Shown here piece after piece: positions 47,192-56,435 of a stretch of DNA of 64,000 nt. The stretch comes from Achromobacter xylosoxidans A8 (GTDB lineage: Bacteria; Pseudomonadota; Gammaproteobacteria; Burkholderiales; Burkholderiaceae_B). Every line of letters begins with the position of its first letter. The first letter of the stretch is position 1. The translations under genes were made by a program, and so were the position numbers. The DNA lies in the NCBI RefSeq assembly GCF_000165835.1, contig NC_014640.1:620001-684000 (forward strand), in the 5' to 3' direction. Under the pieces are notes generated by a model, which was given only the letters and a program-made list of their open reading frames with translations, did no database searches and had not been told where the DNA came from.

Positions 47192-47278
47192 TCTCGCACC
47201 AAACCACAGCATTTACATCTTATACGGCGCGGACCCGACGCTGGGACGTCGCCGACACTATCTCGGGAAGCAGCTTCT

Positions 47279-47734
47279 ATGGACCTCCGAAAACTCAAAA
47301 CCCTGATCGACCTGGTGGCTGAATCGGGCATCGCCGAGCTGGAAATCACCGAAGGCGAAGGCAAGGTGAGGATCGTCAAGTTCTCGCAGACCTTGCAGCC
47401 GGTCGCCTACCACCACCCCGAAGCCGGCGTGCCGGCCGCGCCGGCGGCCCAGGCCGTGGCTCCGGCCGCACCCGCCGCGGAAGCCGCGCCGGTGATTCAG
47501 GGCCATGTCGTCAAGGCCCCCATGGTCGGCACGTTCTACCGCGCGCCGAACCCGGGTGCGGCGCCGTTCATCGACGTCGGCGCCACCGTCAAGGAAGGCG
47601 ACCCGCTGTGCATCATTGAAGCCATGAAGCTGCTCAATGAGATCGAAGCCGACAAGTCCGGCGTCATCAAAGAAATCCTGGTCGAAAACGGCGAGCCCGT
47701 CGAGTACGGTCAACCCCTGTTCGTCATTGGCTGA
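47279..47734 (+). CDS. accB: Acetyl-CoA carboxylase biotin carboxyl carrier protein
   Basis: A 151-residue carrier: N-terminal dimer region ([20 protein letters not shown]), an Ala/Pro linker (~45-70) and a biotinyl domain with the acceptor Lys117 in [12 protein letters not shown]. It carries biotin between carboxylase and transferase in fatty-acid synthesis. The gap to accC is 9 bases. Confidence 0.97.
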   Translation: MDLRKLKTLIDLVAESGIAELEITEGEGKVRIVKFSQTLQPVAYHHPEAGVPAAPAAQAVAPAAPAAEAAPVIQGHVVKAPMVGTFYRAPNPGAAPFIDVGATVKEGDPLCIIEAMKLLNEIEADKSGVIKEILVENGEPVEYGQPLFVIG

Positions 47735-47743
47735 TAGCTGAAA

Positions 47744-49090
47744 ATGTTCGAAAAAATCCTGATCGCCAATCGGGGCGAAATCGCCCTGCGCATTCAGCGC
47801 GCTTGCCGCGAGCTGGGCATCAAGACCGTGGTCGTGCACTCCGAGGCTGACCGCGAAGCCAAGTACGTGCGCCTGGCCGATGAATCTGTGTGCATCGGGC
47901 CCGCGCCGTCGCGTGAAAGCTACCTGAACATGCCGGCCATCATTTCGGCGGCCGAAGTCACGGATTCCGAGGCAATCCACCCGGGTTACGGGTTCTTGTC
48001 CGAAAATGCCGACTTCGCCGATCGCGTCGAAAAGAGCGGCTTCGTCTTCATCGGTCCGCGTCCGGACACCATTCGCCTGATGGGCGACAAGGTCAGCGCC
48101 AAGCGCGCCATGATCGAAGCCGGCGTGCCGGTGGTGCCGGGTTCGGAAGGCGCGTTGCCCGACGATCCGCAGGAAATCATCCGCATTGCGCGCGAAGTCG
48201 GCTATCCGGTCATCATCAAGGCGGCAGGCGGCGGCGGTGGCCGCGGCATGCGCGTGGTGTACACCGAGGCCGCGCTGCTGAACGCCGTCACCATGACGCG
48301 CTCGGAAGCGGGCGCCGCGTTCAACAACCCGGAAGTCTATATGGAGAAGTTCCTCGAGAACCCGCGCCATATCGAAATCCAGGTGCTGGCCGATGGCGGC
48401 CGCAACGCCGTCTGGCTGGGCGAGCGCGACTGCTCCATGCAGCGCCGCCACCAGAAAGTCATCGAAGAGGCGCCCGCGCCTGGCGTCGCGCGCCGGCTGA
48501 TCGAGCGCATCGGCGACCGTTGCGCCGACGCCTGCCGCAAGATGGGCTACCGCGGCGCGGGCACGTTCGAGTTCCTGTATGAAAACGGCGAGTTCTATTT
48601 CATCGAAATGAACACCCGCATCCAGGTCGAACACCCGGTCACCGAACTGATCACCGGTATCGATCTGGTCCAGCAGCAGATCCTGATCGCCGCCGGCGAA
48701 AAGTTCACGCTGCGCCAGCGCGACATCGAATTCAAGGGCCACGCGATCGAATGCCGCATCAACGCGGAAGATCCGTTCCGCTTCGTGCCCAGCCCCGGCC
48801 GTATCACCAACTGGCATACGCCGGGCGGTCCGGGCGTGCGTATCGATTCGCATGCGTTCAACGGCTATTTCGTGCCGCCGAACTACGATTCGATGATCGC
48901 CAAGGTCATCACCTACGGCGATACGCGCGACCAGGCGCTGGCCCGTATGCGCACCGCGTTGTCGGAAATGGTGGTGGAAGGCATTTCCACCAACATCCCG
49001 CTGCATCGCGAAATGCTGCAGGACGCCCGCTTCATTGAAGGCGGCACCAGCATCCATTACCTGGAACACAAGTTGGCTCAGCGTCCCTGA
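47744..49090 (+). CDS. accC: Biotin carboxylase subunit of acetyl-CoA carboxylase
   Basis: A 448-residue ATP-grasp enzyme: [45 protein letters not shown] (ATP lid), [10 protein letters not shown] and [16 protein letters not shown]. It carboxylates biotin on AccB. A terminator-like hairpin follows the stop. Confidence 0.97.
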   Translation: MFEKILIANRGEIALRIQRACRELGIKTVVVHSEADREAKYVRLADESVCIGPAPSRESYLNMPAIISAAEVTDSEAIHPGYGFLSENADFADRVEKSGFVFIGPRPDTIRLMGDKVSAKRAMIEAGVPVVPGSEGALPDDPQEIIRIAREVGYPVIIKAAGGGGGRGMRVVYTEAALLNAVTMTRSEAGAAFNNPEVYMEKFLENPRHIEIQVLADGGRNAVWLGERDCSMQRRHQKVIEEAPAPGVARRLIERIGDRCADACRKMGYRGAGTFEFLYENGEFYFIEMNTRIQVEHPVTELITGIDLVQQQILIAAGEKFTLRQRDIEFKGHAIECRINAEDPFRFVPSPGRITNWHTPGGPGVRIDSHAFNGYFVPPNYDSMIAKVITYGDTRDQALARMRTALSEMVVEGISTNIPLHREMLQDARFIEGGTSIHYLEHKLAQRP

Positions 49091-49097
49091 CCGCGAT

Positions 49098-49136
49098 CCG
49101 GGAGCTTTCCGCTCCCGGTCCGCTCCTGTTTTGTTT
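49098..49136 (+). terminator. Intrinsic terminator after accC
   Basis: CCGGGAGC, TTTCC loop, GCTCCCGG (49098-49118), followed by a T-rich stretch ending TGTTTTGTTTT. Confidence 0.7.
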
Positions 49137-49139
49137 TAC

Positions 49140-49177
49140 GGTCAACGGGCCGCGGCGCAAGCCGCGGCCCGTTGACC
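49140..49177 (+). other. 17-bp perfect hairpin with GCAA loop just before prmA
   Basis: Arms 49140-49156 and 49161-49177 are exact complements closed by GCAA. It ends 16 bases before the prmA start codon, so in mRNA it would sit next to the ribosome site. It may be a second terminator half or a translational control element. Confidence 0.65.
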
Positions 49178-49193
49178 AGATGGAAGAATCATC

Positions 49194-50123
49194 ATGCGTG
49201 AACTCGTGCTCCATTGCCTGGAGGCGCAGGCCGAAGCCCTCTCGGACGCTCTGCTGGAAGCAGGCGTGCTGTCGGTATCCGTCGAAGATGCCGACCTGGG
49301 CACCGACGACGAGCGTCCTTTGTTCGGCGAACCGGGCACCGAGCCCGACGTGCAGGCCTGGGACCGCAACCGCGTTGTCGCGCTGCTGCCCGACGGGGCC
49401 GATCCCGCGCAGATCATGGAAGAGGCCGCCGCGGCCGGTGAACTGGACCCCGCCGTGTTCAAGGGCTGGAGCCTGCGCGACGTGCCCGACGCCGACTGGG
49501 TGCGACTGACGCAGTCGCAGTTCGGCCCCATCCATATCGCCGAACGCCTGTGGATCGTGCCCAGCTGGCATCGTGACAATCCCGATGTGCCGGCGTTCGA
49601 GCCGGATGCCGCCACCCAGGAGGGCGCGATCCACATCGAGCTGGATCCGGGCCTGGCATTCGGCACCGGCAGCCATCCCACGACCCATCTGTGCCTGGCC
49701 TGGCTGGAAGCCGAATTGCCGGCCGGCGCCACGCTGCTGGATTACGGCTGCGGCTCGGGCATCCTGGCGATCGCCGCGCGCAAGTTGGGCGCGGGTCCGA
49801 CCCAGGCGGTGGATATCGACGCCCAGGCGGTGCAGAGCACGATTTTCAATGCCGAGGTCAACCACGTCGACCTGCAAGCCATGCTGCCCGACGCGCTGGC
49901 CGAAGGCACCTTCGAAGTGGTGGTGGCCAACATCCTGTCCAACCCTCTGAAGGTGTTGGCGCCTATGTTGGCCGGACGCGTCGCCGCGGGCGGCCATCTG
50001 GTGCTGTCCGGCGTGCTGGAGCGGCAGGCTGAGGAAGTGGCCGCCGCCTACGCGCCCTGGATCGCGATGTCGGTCTGGCGGGCGCGCGACGGCTGGGTGT
50101 GCCTGCACGGCCAGAAGGCCTGA
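49194..50123 (+). CDS. prmA: Ribosomal protein L11 methyltransferase
   Basis: A 309-residue SAM-dependent enzyme: N-terminal substrate domain (~1-60; [23 protein letters not shown]), then [40 protein letters not shown] (SAM) and [10 protein letters not shown]. It trimethylates L11. The usual neighbour of accC in this group. Confidence 0.96.
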   Translation: MRELVLHCLEAQAEALSDALLEAGVLSVSVEDADLGTDDERPLFGEPGTEPDVQAWDRNRVVALLPDGADPAQIMEEAAAAGELDPAVFKGWSLRDVPDADWVRLTQSQFGPIHIAERLWIVPSWHRDNPDVPAFEPDAATQEGAIHIELDPGLAFGTGSHPTTHLCLAWLEAELPAGATLLDYGCGSGILAIAARKLGAGPTQAVDIDAQAVQSTIFNAEVNHVDLQAMLPDALAEGTFEVVVANILSNPLKVLAPMLAGRVAAGGHLVLSGVLERQAEEVAAAYAPWIAMSVWRARDGWVCLHGQKA

Positions 50124-50145
50124 GCGCCGCCGGCAGGATAGTGCC

Positions 50146-51603
50146 ATGGCCTTGACCACCCGCTGCCCGCAGTGCGGCACCACCTTCAAGGTGGTGCCCG
50201 ACCAGTTGCGGGTCCGTAATGGCCTGGTGCGCTGCGGCGCCTGCTCGACCGTGTTCGACGGGCGCGCCTGCCTGCTGCCGGCCGCGGGCGCGACGCCGCA
50301 ATCCGTGCCGCCCGCTGCGCCGGCGATGCCGTTGACGCCGGCCGCCAGCCAGGCCGCGCCGGTCCTGGCGACGCCCGCAGCTCCCGTCGCGCCGCAAGCG
50401 CCCGCAGCAACGCAAGCTTCGCTTGCGCCCGCAGCTCCTATTGCGCCGCAGCCACCCGCCGCACCGCCGTTCCAGACCGCGCGGCCGGCTCCGCCTCCCG
50501 CGCCAGCGGTAGATTTTTCACAGACCGCGCCGTGGGACGATGAACCGGAACCCGCGCGCGCGCCCGTGGCGCCGCCTTACCGAGCGCCAGAGGGGCCACC
50601 CGCCGTGCTGCGCGGCCGCGACGACATCCGGCGGCGTGCGGAGCCTGCGCACGACGCGCACGAACGCGAGCAGGACGAAGACGACGATCTGGCCGATGAT
50701 CCGGTCGATGACTGGGCCGAAGGCCCCGTGCAACACCGGACCGCTCATCGTCCGGCCGACGAGGTTATTGCGCAGGACGAAAATCCGCCGCGCTGGACCG
50801 TCCCCGCGACGACGCAGCCCGCCTATCGCCCCGATGCCGTCTCGCGCGGCGCGCACGCGGAGCCGGCCTTCACCATCGGCCGTGCTCGCGCCGACGTGCG
50901 CGACGAAGAGCGCGACGACGAATACGACAACGAGTACGCCGACGAGCACCGGGACCACGAGCGCGACGACTACAGCGACCATCACGGCCCGGACCGCGAC
51001 GAATCCGGCGAACCGGTGCTGGGCGACACGCGCACGCGCTATTCCAGCGCCACCGACGTGGGCCGCGCGCCGCCTGAATTCCTCGACCAGGACCGCGAGG
51101 AGCGTCATGGTCTGTTGCGCAAGCTGTGGGGCTACGCTTGCCTGATCGGACTGATCGCGCTGGGCCTGCAACTGGTGTACGTGTATCGCACCGATATCGC
51201 CAATTCCGTGCCCCTTCTGCGGCCGGTGCTGGAGACCGCGTGCCAGCCGCTGGGCTGCACCGTGGGCTATGCGCGCCGCCTGGAACTCATCCACATTACC
51301 TCCTCGTCGCTGCAGCCGCCGACCGGCGCAGCGGCGATCGATGATGGACGCAGCCGCCTGGTGCTGACGGTGGTGATGCGCAACCGTCATGACAAGCCGC
51401 AGCACTGGCCCGCTCTGGTGCTGGATTTGAATGATCTGTCGGATACGGTGGTGGTGCGCCGCGCGCTCAAGCCCGAAGATTATCTGACGCCCGAGCAGTT
51501 GCGCGGTCCTTTCGCGCCCCAGGCCGAATTGAAGATTTCCGTGCCGATTGAAGTGACTGGCGTCCAGGTCAATGGCTTTCAACTCAATAAATTCTTTCCT
51601 TAA
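50146..51603 (+). CDS. Zinc-ribbon and DUF3426 membrane protein
   Basis: A 485-residue protein. Residues 5-45 form an MJ0042-type zinc ribbon (TRCPQCGTTFKVV and VRCGACSTVFDG). A long low-complexity part follows, first Pro/Ala-rich (~48-125), then very rich in Asp, Glu, Arg and His (~165-300). One membrane helix (~327-347; LWGYACLIGLIALGLQLVYVY) leads to a DUF3426 domain (~360-485). Topology is probably cytoplasmic ribbon and periplasmic C-terminus. The function is unknown; the placement after prmA is conserved in related bacteria. Confidence 0.88.
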   Translation: MALTTRCPQCGTTFKVVPDQLRVRNGLVRCGACSTVFDGRACLLPAAGATPQSVPPAAPAMPLTPAASQAAPVLATPAAPVAPQAPAATQASLAPAAPIAPQPPAAPPFQTARPAPPPAPAVDFSQTAPWDDEPEPARAPVAPPYRAPEGPPAVLRGRDDIRRRAEPAHDAHEREQDEDDDLADDPVDDWAEGPVQHRTAHRPADEVIAQDENPPRWTVPATTQPAYRPDAVSRGAHAEPAFTIGRARADVRDEERDDEYDNEYADEHRDHERDDYSDHHGPDRDESGEPVLGDTRTRYSSATDVGRAPPEFLDQDREERHGLLRKLWGYACLIGLIALGLQLVYVYRTDIANSVPLLRPVLETACQPLGCTVGYARRLELIHITSSSLQPPTGAAAIDDGRSRLVLTVVMRNRHDKPQHWPALVLDLNDLSDTVVVRRALKPEDYLTPEQLRGPFAPQAELKISVPIEVTGVQVNGFQLNKFFP

Positions 51604-51615
51604 GGGATGACTAGC

Positions 51616-52557
51616 ATGGCAACCCCAGTCCTGGTTTGCGGTTCGATGGCGTTCGACACCATCGCGGTGTTTGAAGGGCGTTTCAAGGAGCACATTCTTG
51701 CCGACCGTATCCAGTCGCTGAGCGTGTCGTTCCTGGTGCCCAGCATGCGCAAGGAATACGGCGGCTGCTCGGGCAATATCGCCTACAGCATGAATCTGCT
51801 GGGCGGCAAACCCGTGCCCGTGGCGACCGTGGGCGAAGATGCGGGCGAGTACATGGAGCGCATGGCCGGGCTGGGCATCGACGTCAGCCGCGTCAAGGTG
51901 ATTCCGGACACGTTTACCGCGCAGTGCTTCATCACCACCGACCTGGACGACAACCAGATCACGGCTTTCCACCCCGGCGCCATGGCGCACGCGGCGGAAA
52001 ATGACTTGAGCGACGCCGACGCAGCCTGGGCCATCGTCGCGCCCGATGCCAAGGAAGGCATGTTCGCCCACGCCGAGCGCCTGCATAAGCGCGGCATCCC
52101 GTTCATCTTCGACCTGGGCCAGGCCATGCCGCTGTTCGACGGCGCGGACCTGGAGCGCATGCTCAAGCTGGCGCAGGCGCTGACGGTGAACGACTACGAA
52201 GCCGGCGTGGTGGAACAGCGCACGGGCCGCAGCATGGAAGACATCGCCCGCTCGCTGCAGGCCGTGGTGGTGACGCGCGGCGCGGAAGGCGCCACGCTCT
52301 TGACCGAGGGCAAGACCATCCAGATCGCGCCGGTGCGCGCGGCCCAGGTGGTGGACCCGACCGGCTGCGGCGACGCGCAGCGTGGCGGCCTGCTTTACGG
52401 CTTGACCAGCGGCTGGAACTGGGAAGACAGCTGCCGCCTGGGCAACGTCATGGGCGCCATCAAGATCGCTTCGCGCGGACCGCAAAACCATGCTCCTTCG
52501 CGCGCCGAGATCGACGCCGTGCTGCACGCGACCTACGGCATCCACCTGCCTGTTTGA
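51616..52557 (+). CDS. PfkB-family carbohydrate/nucleoside kinase
   Basis: A 313-residue ribokinase-fold kinase: VLVCGSMAFDTIAVFEG at the N-terminus, GGCSGNIAYSMNLLGG, and the anion-hole/catalytic motif DPTGCGDAQRGGLLYGL. The adenosine-kinase-like branch is most similar, but the substrate is not certain. An ATG at 51607 directly abuts the AAGGG ribosome site, so the ATG at 51616 is the better start. Confidence 0.9.
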   Translation: MATPVLVCGSMAFDTIAVFEGRFKEHILADRIQSLSVSFLVPSMRKEYGGCSGNIAYSMNLLGGKPVPVATVGEDAGEYMERMAGLGIDVSRVKVIPDTFTAQCFITTDLDDNQITAFHPGAMAHAAENDLSDADAAWAIVAPDAKEGMFAHAERLHKRGIPFIFDLGQAMPLFDGADLERMLKLAQALTVNDYEAGVVEQRTGRSMEDIARSLQAVVVTRGAEGATLLTEGKTIQIAPVRAAQVVDPTGCGDAQRGGLLYGLTSGWNWEDSCRLGNVMGAIKIASRGPQNHAPSRAEIDAVLHATYGIHLPV

Positions 52558-52686
52558 ACTCATCGGGAACCCGGTAGTTGGGCCGCGGTCGAACCGTGGG
52601 AGAGGGGTGAAGGCGGCGAGTTCTAGCGCCTTTCCCAGCCGGGTTTTTCAGCTTCTGGCGGTGCGTTTCAGTGTGTTGCAGCATCG

Positions 52687-52707
52687 CTGGCCCCGATTCG
52701 GGGCCAG
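52687..52707 (+). other. Hairpin upstream of the glycine-zipper lipoprotein gene
   Basis: CTGGCCCC, GATTC loop, GGGGCCAG, without a U-tract, followed at once by TATGAT (52710-52715), a possible -10 element. Confidence 0.4.
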
Positions 52708-52752
52708 GGTATGATGAGTACATCGTCGGCAACGGCCGATCGAGGAGTCCAA

Positions 52753-53256
52753 ATGAATCAAAGCAAAACTTTTTCCCTGGTGACGCCGCGCGCGGGGCGC
52801 TGGCTGGCGATCGCCGCCGTCGTGACCTCGATGGCGGTCCTGGGCGGCTGCGCCAACCGCAGCGCGTCCAGCGGCGTCTACAGCTATGACCAGGCGCAGC
52901 GCGAACAGATCGTCCGTACCGGCACGGTCACCGGCGTGCGTCCCATCGTGATCCAGAACGACAAGTCCAGCGGCGTCGGCATGGTGGCCGGCGGTGCGTT
53001 GGGCGGCGTGGCGGGCAACGCCATCGGCGGCGGCACCGGCCGCACCATCGCCACCGTGGGCGGCGTCATCCTGGGCGCGCTGGCGGGCAACGCCATCGAG
53101 AACCAGACCGGCAAGAACTCCGGCTACGAAATCACCGTGCGTCTGGACAACGGCGAAACCCGCGTCGTCGCGCAGGAAGCGGACGTGCCCATCAGCGTGG
53201 GCCAGCGCGTGCAGGTGATCAGCGGCTCCGGCCCGACCCGCGTCACGCCGATGTAA
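52753..53256 (+). CDS. Glycine-zipper 2TM-domain lipoprotein (SlyB/Pcp-like)
   Basis: A 167-residue outer-membrane-type lipoprotein. The signal peptide ends in the lipobox VLGGC (Cys ~37). GGALGGVAGNAIGGGTGRT and GGVILGALAGNAIENQTG form the glycine-zipper hairpin, and the C-terminus is a short beta domain (YEITVRLDNGET). The ATG at 52753 has GAGGAG upstream. Likely an envelope-stability protein. Confidence 0.93.
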   Translation: MNQSKTFSLVTPRAGRWLAIAAVVTSMAVLGGCANRSASSGVYSYDQAQREQIVRTGTVTGVRPIVIQNDKSSGVGMVAGGALGGVAGNAIGGGTGRTIATVGGVILGALAGNAIENQTGKNSGYEITVRLDNGETRVVAQEADVPISVGQRVQVISGSGPTRVTPM

Positions 53257-53292
53257 GTACTGGTCCAGCGCCGCTCGCGGCGCGATCAGACC

Positions 53293-53317
53293 AAGCCCCC
53301 GTCAGGGGGCTTTTTTA
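53293..53317 (+). terminator. Intrinsic terminator after the lipoprotein gene
   Basis: AAGCCCCC, GTCA loop, GGGGGCTT, then a run of T and ATT: a textbook rho-independent terminator 36 bases after the stop codon. Confidence 0.93.
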
Positions 53318-53673
53318 TTGTCGACGCCTATGCGCCTATAACGGGGGCAGGGCTGGGTCAGCCCTGCAAGCGTAAGAATCTGTCGCTAAGCCGCAACGCG
53401 GTACCTGGGGAATTACCCGCGAACGTTACGTTTGCCAGCCTTTTCTCGCCATTTCCTCCATAAGTTCAATGGCGATTTGACGAGCGTGGTGCCATGATTG
53501 CGCCTGCGATCGACGTCGCATTGCGAAAATCATGTAACTGAGTGCATCTGAAACGTCGTTCGTTGGGGGGCTGAATGTTCAGCCCGGTTTCAGCCGTTTC
53601 TTTGTAATCTCTTCGTCCTGAATCCCGGGGCGGGGGATGTTTGGCCAACCAGGCCCGTAACGCCGCACTATCT
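53318..53673 (+). other. Gene-free leader region of the dlt/dra-like operon
   Basis: About 350 bases without a gene, holding the promoter of the D-alanylation operon. Two perfect hairpins are visible: GCAGGGCTG-GGT-CAGCCCTGC (53347-53367) and GGGCTGAA-TG-TTCAGCCC (53568-53585). The second is about 90 bases before the carrier-protein ATG and could be an operator or leader structure. No clear -10/-35 pair could be fixed. Confidence 0.5.
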
Positions 53674-53913
53674 ATGCATACCGAGCAAGAACTCCACACC
53701 AAGATCGGCGAGATCGTCGAGTCGATCGTCATGAAGAAAGTCACCCCCGATACGCAGTTGATTGCCACTGGCCTGGTCGATTCGCTCGCCGCCGTGGACA
53801 TCACGCTGGCGGTCGAGTCGGAGTACGGCTGCAGCATCCCGGCTCCCGAGATCGCGGAGCACCTACAGTCGGTTCGCACGCTTGCCGGCTATGTCGCTGC
53901 CCATACTTCGTAA
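53674..53913 (+). CDS. D-alanyl carrier protein-like acyl carrier (DltC-like)
   Basis: A 79-residue carrier with the phosphopantetheine Ser37 in GLVDSLAAVD. It starts the dlt-like operon, and an upstream in-frame TTG is less likely as start. It would carry the D-alanyl thioester made by the DltA-like ligase. It overlaps the DltD-like gene by 23 bases. Confidence 0.9.
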   Translation: MHTEQELHTKIGEIVESIVMKKVTPDTQLIATGLVDSLAAVDITLAVESEYGCSIPAPEIAEHLQSVRTLAGYVAAHTS

Positions 53914-55078
53914 TACCCGGCTGTTGTCTCACGTCGCGGCTGCCGCGACGGCGGTGGCTCTGGCGGTGGGTACGTATTGCGGCGCGGACGATTTGCTCAG
54001 CCGCGTCGTCAATCCCATGTCGGCGCCTTCGGCTTCCGCAGCTGCCAAGAGCAACTACCTGCCCAACCTGGGCCCGGACTGGGGCACCCAGCACGTCAAC
54101 CTGAACCGCCTGGGCAACGCCCTGAGCGACGGCACGCTGGTCGTGCTGGGCTCGTCCGAGTTGTCCAGCCATGACCTGCGTTTCGTGCCTTACCGCTTCT
54201 TTCCCGAAGAGCTGAAGGTGCCGACGCTGGCCTATGGCCACGCCATGTTCCAGTCCTACGGCATCGTCAGCGTGCTGGAGTCGGTGGCGGATTCGCTCAC
54301 GCCCAATACGCGGCTGGTGATCATGCTGTCGCCGGCCTGGTTTGCCTCGGGCGGCCAGTTGCCGCGCAGCGCGTTCGCCGAGCACGTCACCGGACCGGTC
54401 TGGGACCGGCTTTGGGACCAGCCCAGCACGCGCGAGCAGATGCAGACCTGGATCAGCGACAACGCCAACTGGGGCCTGCTGTGGCTCATCGCCAATGGCC
54501 AGGTCGCGGAGCTGAAGGACAAGCTGGCGCTCTGGTGGCATGCGCGCAAGGAACCGGCGCCCGATCGTCCCCGCAGCAAGTTGTCCGTGCCCGCGCACCG
54601 CTATGTGTCCTGGCCGGCGGCCGCGCGCCTCGATCAGGGCCAGTGGGGGCGTCTGACGCATCAGGCGCGCGCGGTCGAGCAGGACCTGGGCGGGCACAAT
54701 CCCTACGACGTGCGCGACGATTACTACAAGCAGTACCTGGCGCCGCTGTATTCGCCGGCCCGCAACGAATTCGCCGACGTCGATCCGATCACCCGCGCGG
54801 AACTCGGCGATCTGTCGCGCGTGATGGCCCTGCTGCAGAAGCGTAAGGTGCACGCCTACTTCGTCATCCAGCCCTTCAATCCCAAGCTCATTCTGGATGT
54901 AGAGCGCTTCGACCCGGTGGTGGCCGCCATCACCGGCATGTGCGAGCGCTACCAGATGGGCTGCCTGGATCTCTACAGCATCCCGTTCGAGCCGGGCATG
55001 CTGCGCGACGACATGCATCTGGCCGAACTCGGCTGGGCCATGGCCGATCAAGGCATTGCGGAGTACTTTTCCCGATGA
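53891..55078 (+). CDS. DltD-like serine hydrolase/transfer protein
   Basis: A 395-residue protein with one N-terminal membrane helix (~12-30) and an SGNH-like extracytoplasmic domain. GSSELSSHD (Ser88/Ser89) is the DltD nucleophile motif and DDMHLAELGW near the C-terminus holds the Asp/His. YFVIQPFNPK lies between. DltD is required for D-alanylation of envelope polymers; here the acceptor is in the periplasm or outer membrane. It overlaps both neighbours. Confidence 0.9.
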   Translation: MSLPILRNTRLLSHVAAAATAVALAVGTYCGADDLLSRVVNPMSAPSASAAAKSNYLPNLGPDWGTQHVNLNRLGNALSDGTLVVLGSSELSSHDLRFVPYRFFPEELKVPTLAYGHAMFQSYGIVSVLESVADSLTPNTRLVIMLSPAWFASGGQLPRSAFAEHVTGPVWDRLWDQPSTREQMQTWISDNANWGLLWLIANGQVAELKDKLALWWHARKEPAPDRPRSKLSVPAHRYVSWPAAARLDQGQWGRLTHQARAVEQDLGGHNPYDVRDDYYKQYLAPLYSPARNEFADVDPITRAELGDLSRVMALLQKRKVHAYFVIQPFNPKLILDVERFDPVVAAITGMCERYQMGCLDLYSIPFEPGMLRDDMHLAELGWAMADQGIAEYFSR

Positions 55079-55284
55079 ACAAGACTCTTCCCGCGGCCGC
55101 GCCTGAAGCGGGCCGTGCCGACGACGCGCAGGATTCCCGCAAGGCGGCTGCCGCCTGGGGGCGCCGCTTCTTCTGGCATCTGTGCCTATATATCGGCTTG
55201 ATCCTGGTGTTCGTGCTGCAGGCGCAGCCCACCACGGGCAGCGGCGGACCGATAAAAGTCGAATTCCAGTACCAACAGTTCTGA
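55075..55284 (+). CDS. DltX-like single-span peptide
   Basis: A 69-residue protein: charged N-terminus, one membrane helix (~33-50; FFWHLCLYIGLILVFVLQ) and an extracytoplasmic tail ending V-E-F-Q-Y-Q-Q-F. The last six residues fit F-x-Y-x-x-F (Phe64, Tyr66, Phe69), like the C-terminus of Gram-positive DltX, whose Tyr is thought to carry the D-alanyl group from DltB. It overlaps dltD by four bases and is 7 bases before the MBOAT gene. Confidence 0.82.
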   Translation: MNKTLPAAAPEAGRADDAQDSRKAAAAWGRRFFWHLCLYIGLILVFVLQAQPTTGSGGPIKVEFQYQQF

Positions 55285-55291
55285 GCCCGCC

Positions 55292-56419
55292 ATGGAATTG
55301 TTCGCAAGCTTGAGCTTTTTCGGCGGCGCCCTGTGCGGCGGCCTGGGCCTGCTGGCCTACCGCTCCTTCGGCATGCCGTTCCGCATCGGCTATCGCCACA
55401 TCATCGGCGTGATCTGCCTTGGGGTGTGGATGGCGGTGTTCTGGGCGCGTCCCTACCAGCCCATCGCCTTGCTCGCCATTTCGGGCAGCGCGCTGTGGGC
55501 CATGCGCCGCAACTACATCCCCACCTGGCTGGCCGTGATCATCACCATGACGCCGCTGCTGCTGGTGAAGACGGGCGTTTCGCACCTGGGCGCCATGCTG
55601 GGGCTGTCCTTCGCCACGTTCCGCGCCATCGACGTGCTGCTGTTCGCGCAACGCAATGAACGCGTGTCGCCGCTGGACTACTTCATCTACCTGTTCTTTC
55701 CGCTCACGCTCCTGGCCGGTCCCATGTACCGCTGGCGCAATTTCCAGGCAGACCTGAAGCGCGGCTATGAAGGCGTGAACCTGAACACCTGGCTCAGCGG
55801 CCTGGAGCTCATCATGCTGGGCGTGATCCAGAAGTTCGGCGTGGCCGAACTGATCTGGCGCTACGGCCTGGCGACGCTGGACGCGCACGACTACTCCTTC
55901 ACCGGGGTGGCGCTCAACGCCTCGCTCTACAGCGCTTATCTGTTCTTCGACTTTGCCGGCTATTCCACGATGGCGATCGGGATCGGCATGCTGTTCGGCT
56001 TCACCTTGCCGATCAACTTCCGCAATCCCCTGGCCACGCTCAACCCGCAGGATTTCTGGCGCCGCTGGCACATCAGCCTGTCGGAGTGGCTGCGCGACGT
56101 GGTGTTCATGCCCATCTATAAGGCGCTGAGCAAGACCAAGTTCTTCGGACGCCATCGCATGGCGGCGCAGAACATCGGCATCTTCGCGACTTTGCTGGCC
56201 ATGGGCGTCTGGAACGGCCTGTCGCTGCACTACATCGTCAGCGGGCTTATGTTCGGCGCGTATTCGGTGGGCCACAACCTGCTGATCAACGCCGCCCGCA
56301 CCCGTCCGGGCCTGCAGGCCGCGCTGGCGCAACCGGTCATGCGCTTTCTCGGGCGCGTGCTCACCCTGATTCTTGCTGCGCTGGCGCTTTACGTGTTCAG
56401 TGGCCGCAGCCCCATCTGA
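55292..56419 (+). CDS. DltB-like MBOAT acyltransferase
   Basis: A 375-residue multispan membrane-bound O-acyltransferase. FWRRWHISLSEWLRDVVFMP and the catalytic His in NGLSLHYIVSG are the MBOAT signatures; YLFFDFAGYSTMAIGIGMLFG is also conserved. It would pass D-alanine from the carrier across the membrane. Confidence 0.93.
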   Translation: MELFASLSFFGGALCGGLGLLAYRSFGMPFRIGYRHIIGVICLGVWMAVFWARPYQPIALLAISGSALWAMRRNYIPTWLAVIITMTPLLLVKTGVSHLGAMLGLSFATFRAIDVLLFAQRNERVSPLDYFIYLFFPLTLLAGPMYRWRNFQADLKRGYEGVNLNTWLSGLELIMLGVIQKFGVAELIWRYGLATLDAHDYSFTGVALNASLYSAYLFFDFAGYSTMAIGIGMLFGFTLPINFRNPLATLNPQDFWRRWHISLSEWLRDVVFMPIYKALSKTKFFGRHRMAAQNIGIFATLLAMGVWNGLSLHYIVSGLMFGAYSVGHNLLINAARTRPGLQAALAQPVMRFLGRVLTLILAALALYVFSGRSPI

Positions 56420-56435
56420 CGCCGGGAGTTTCGGC

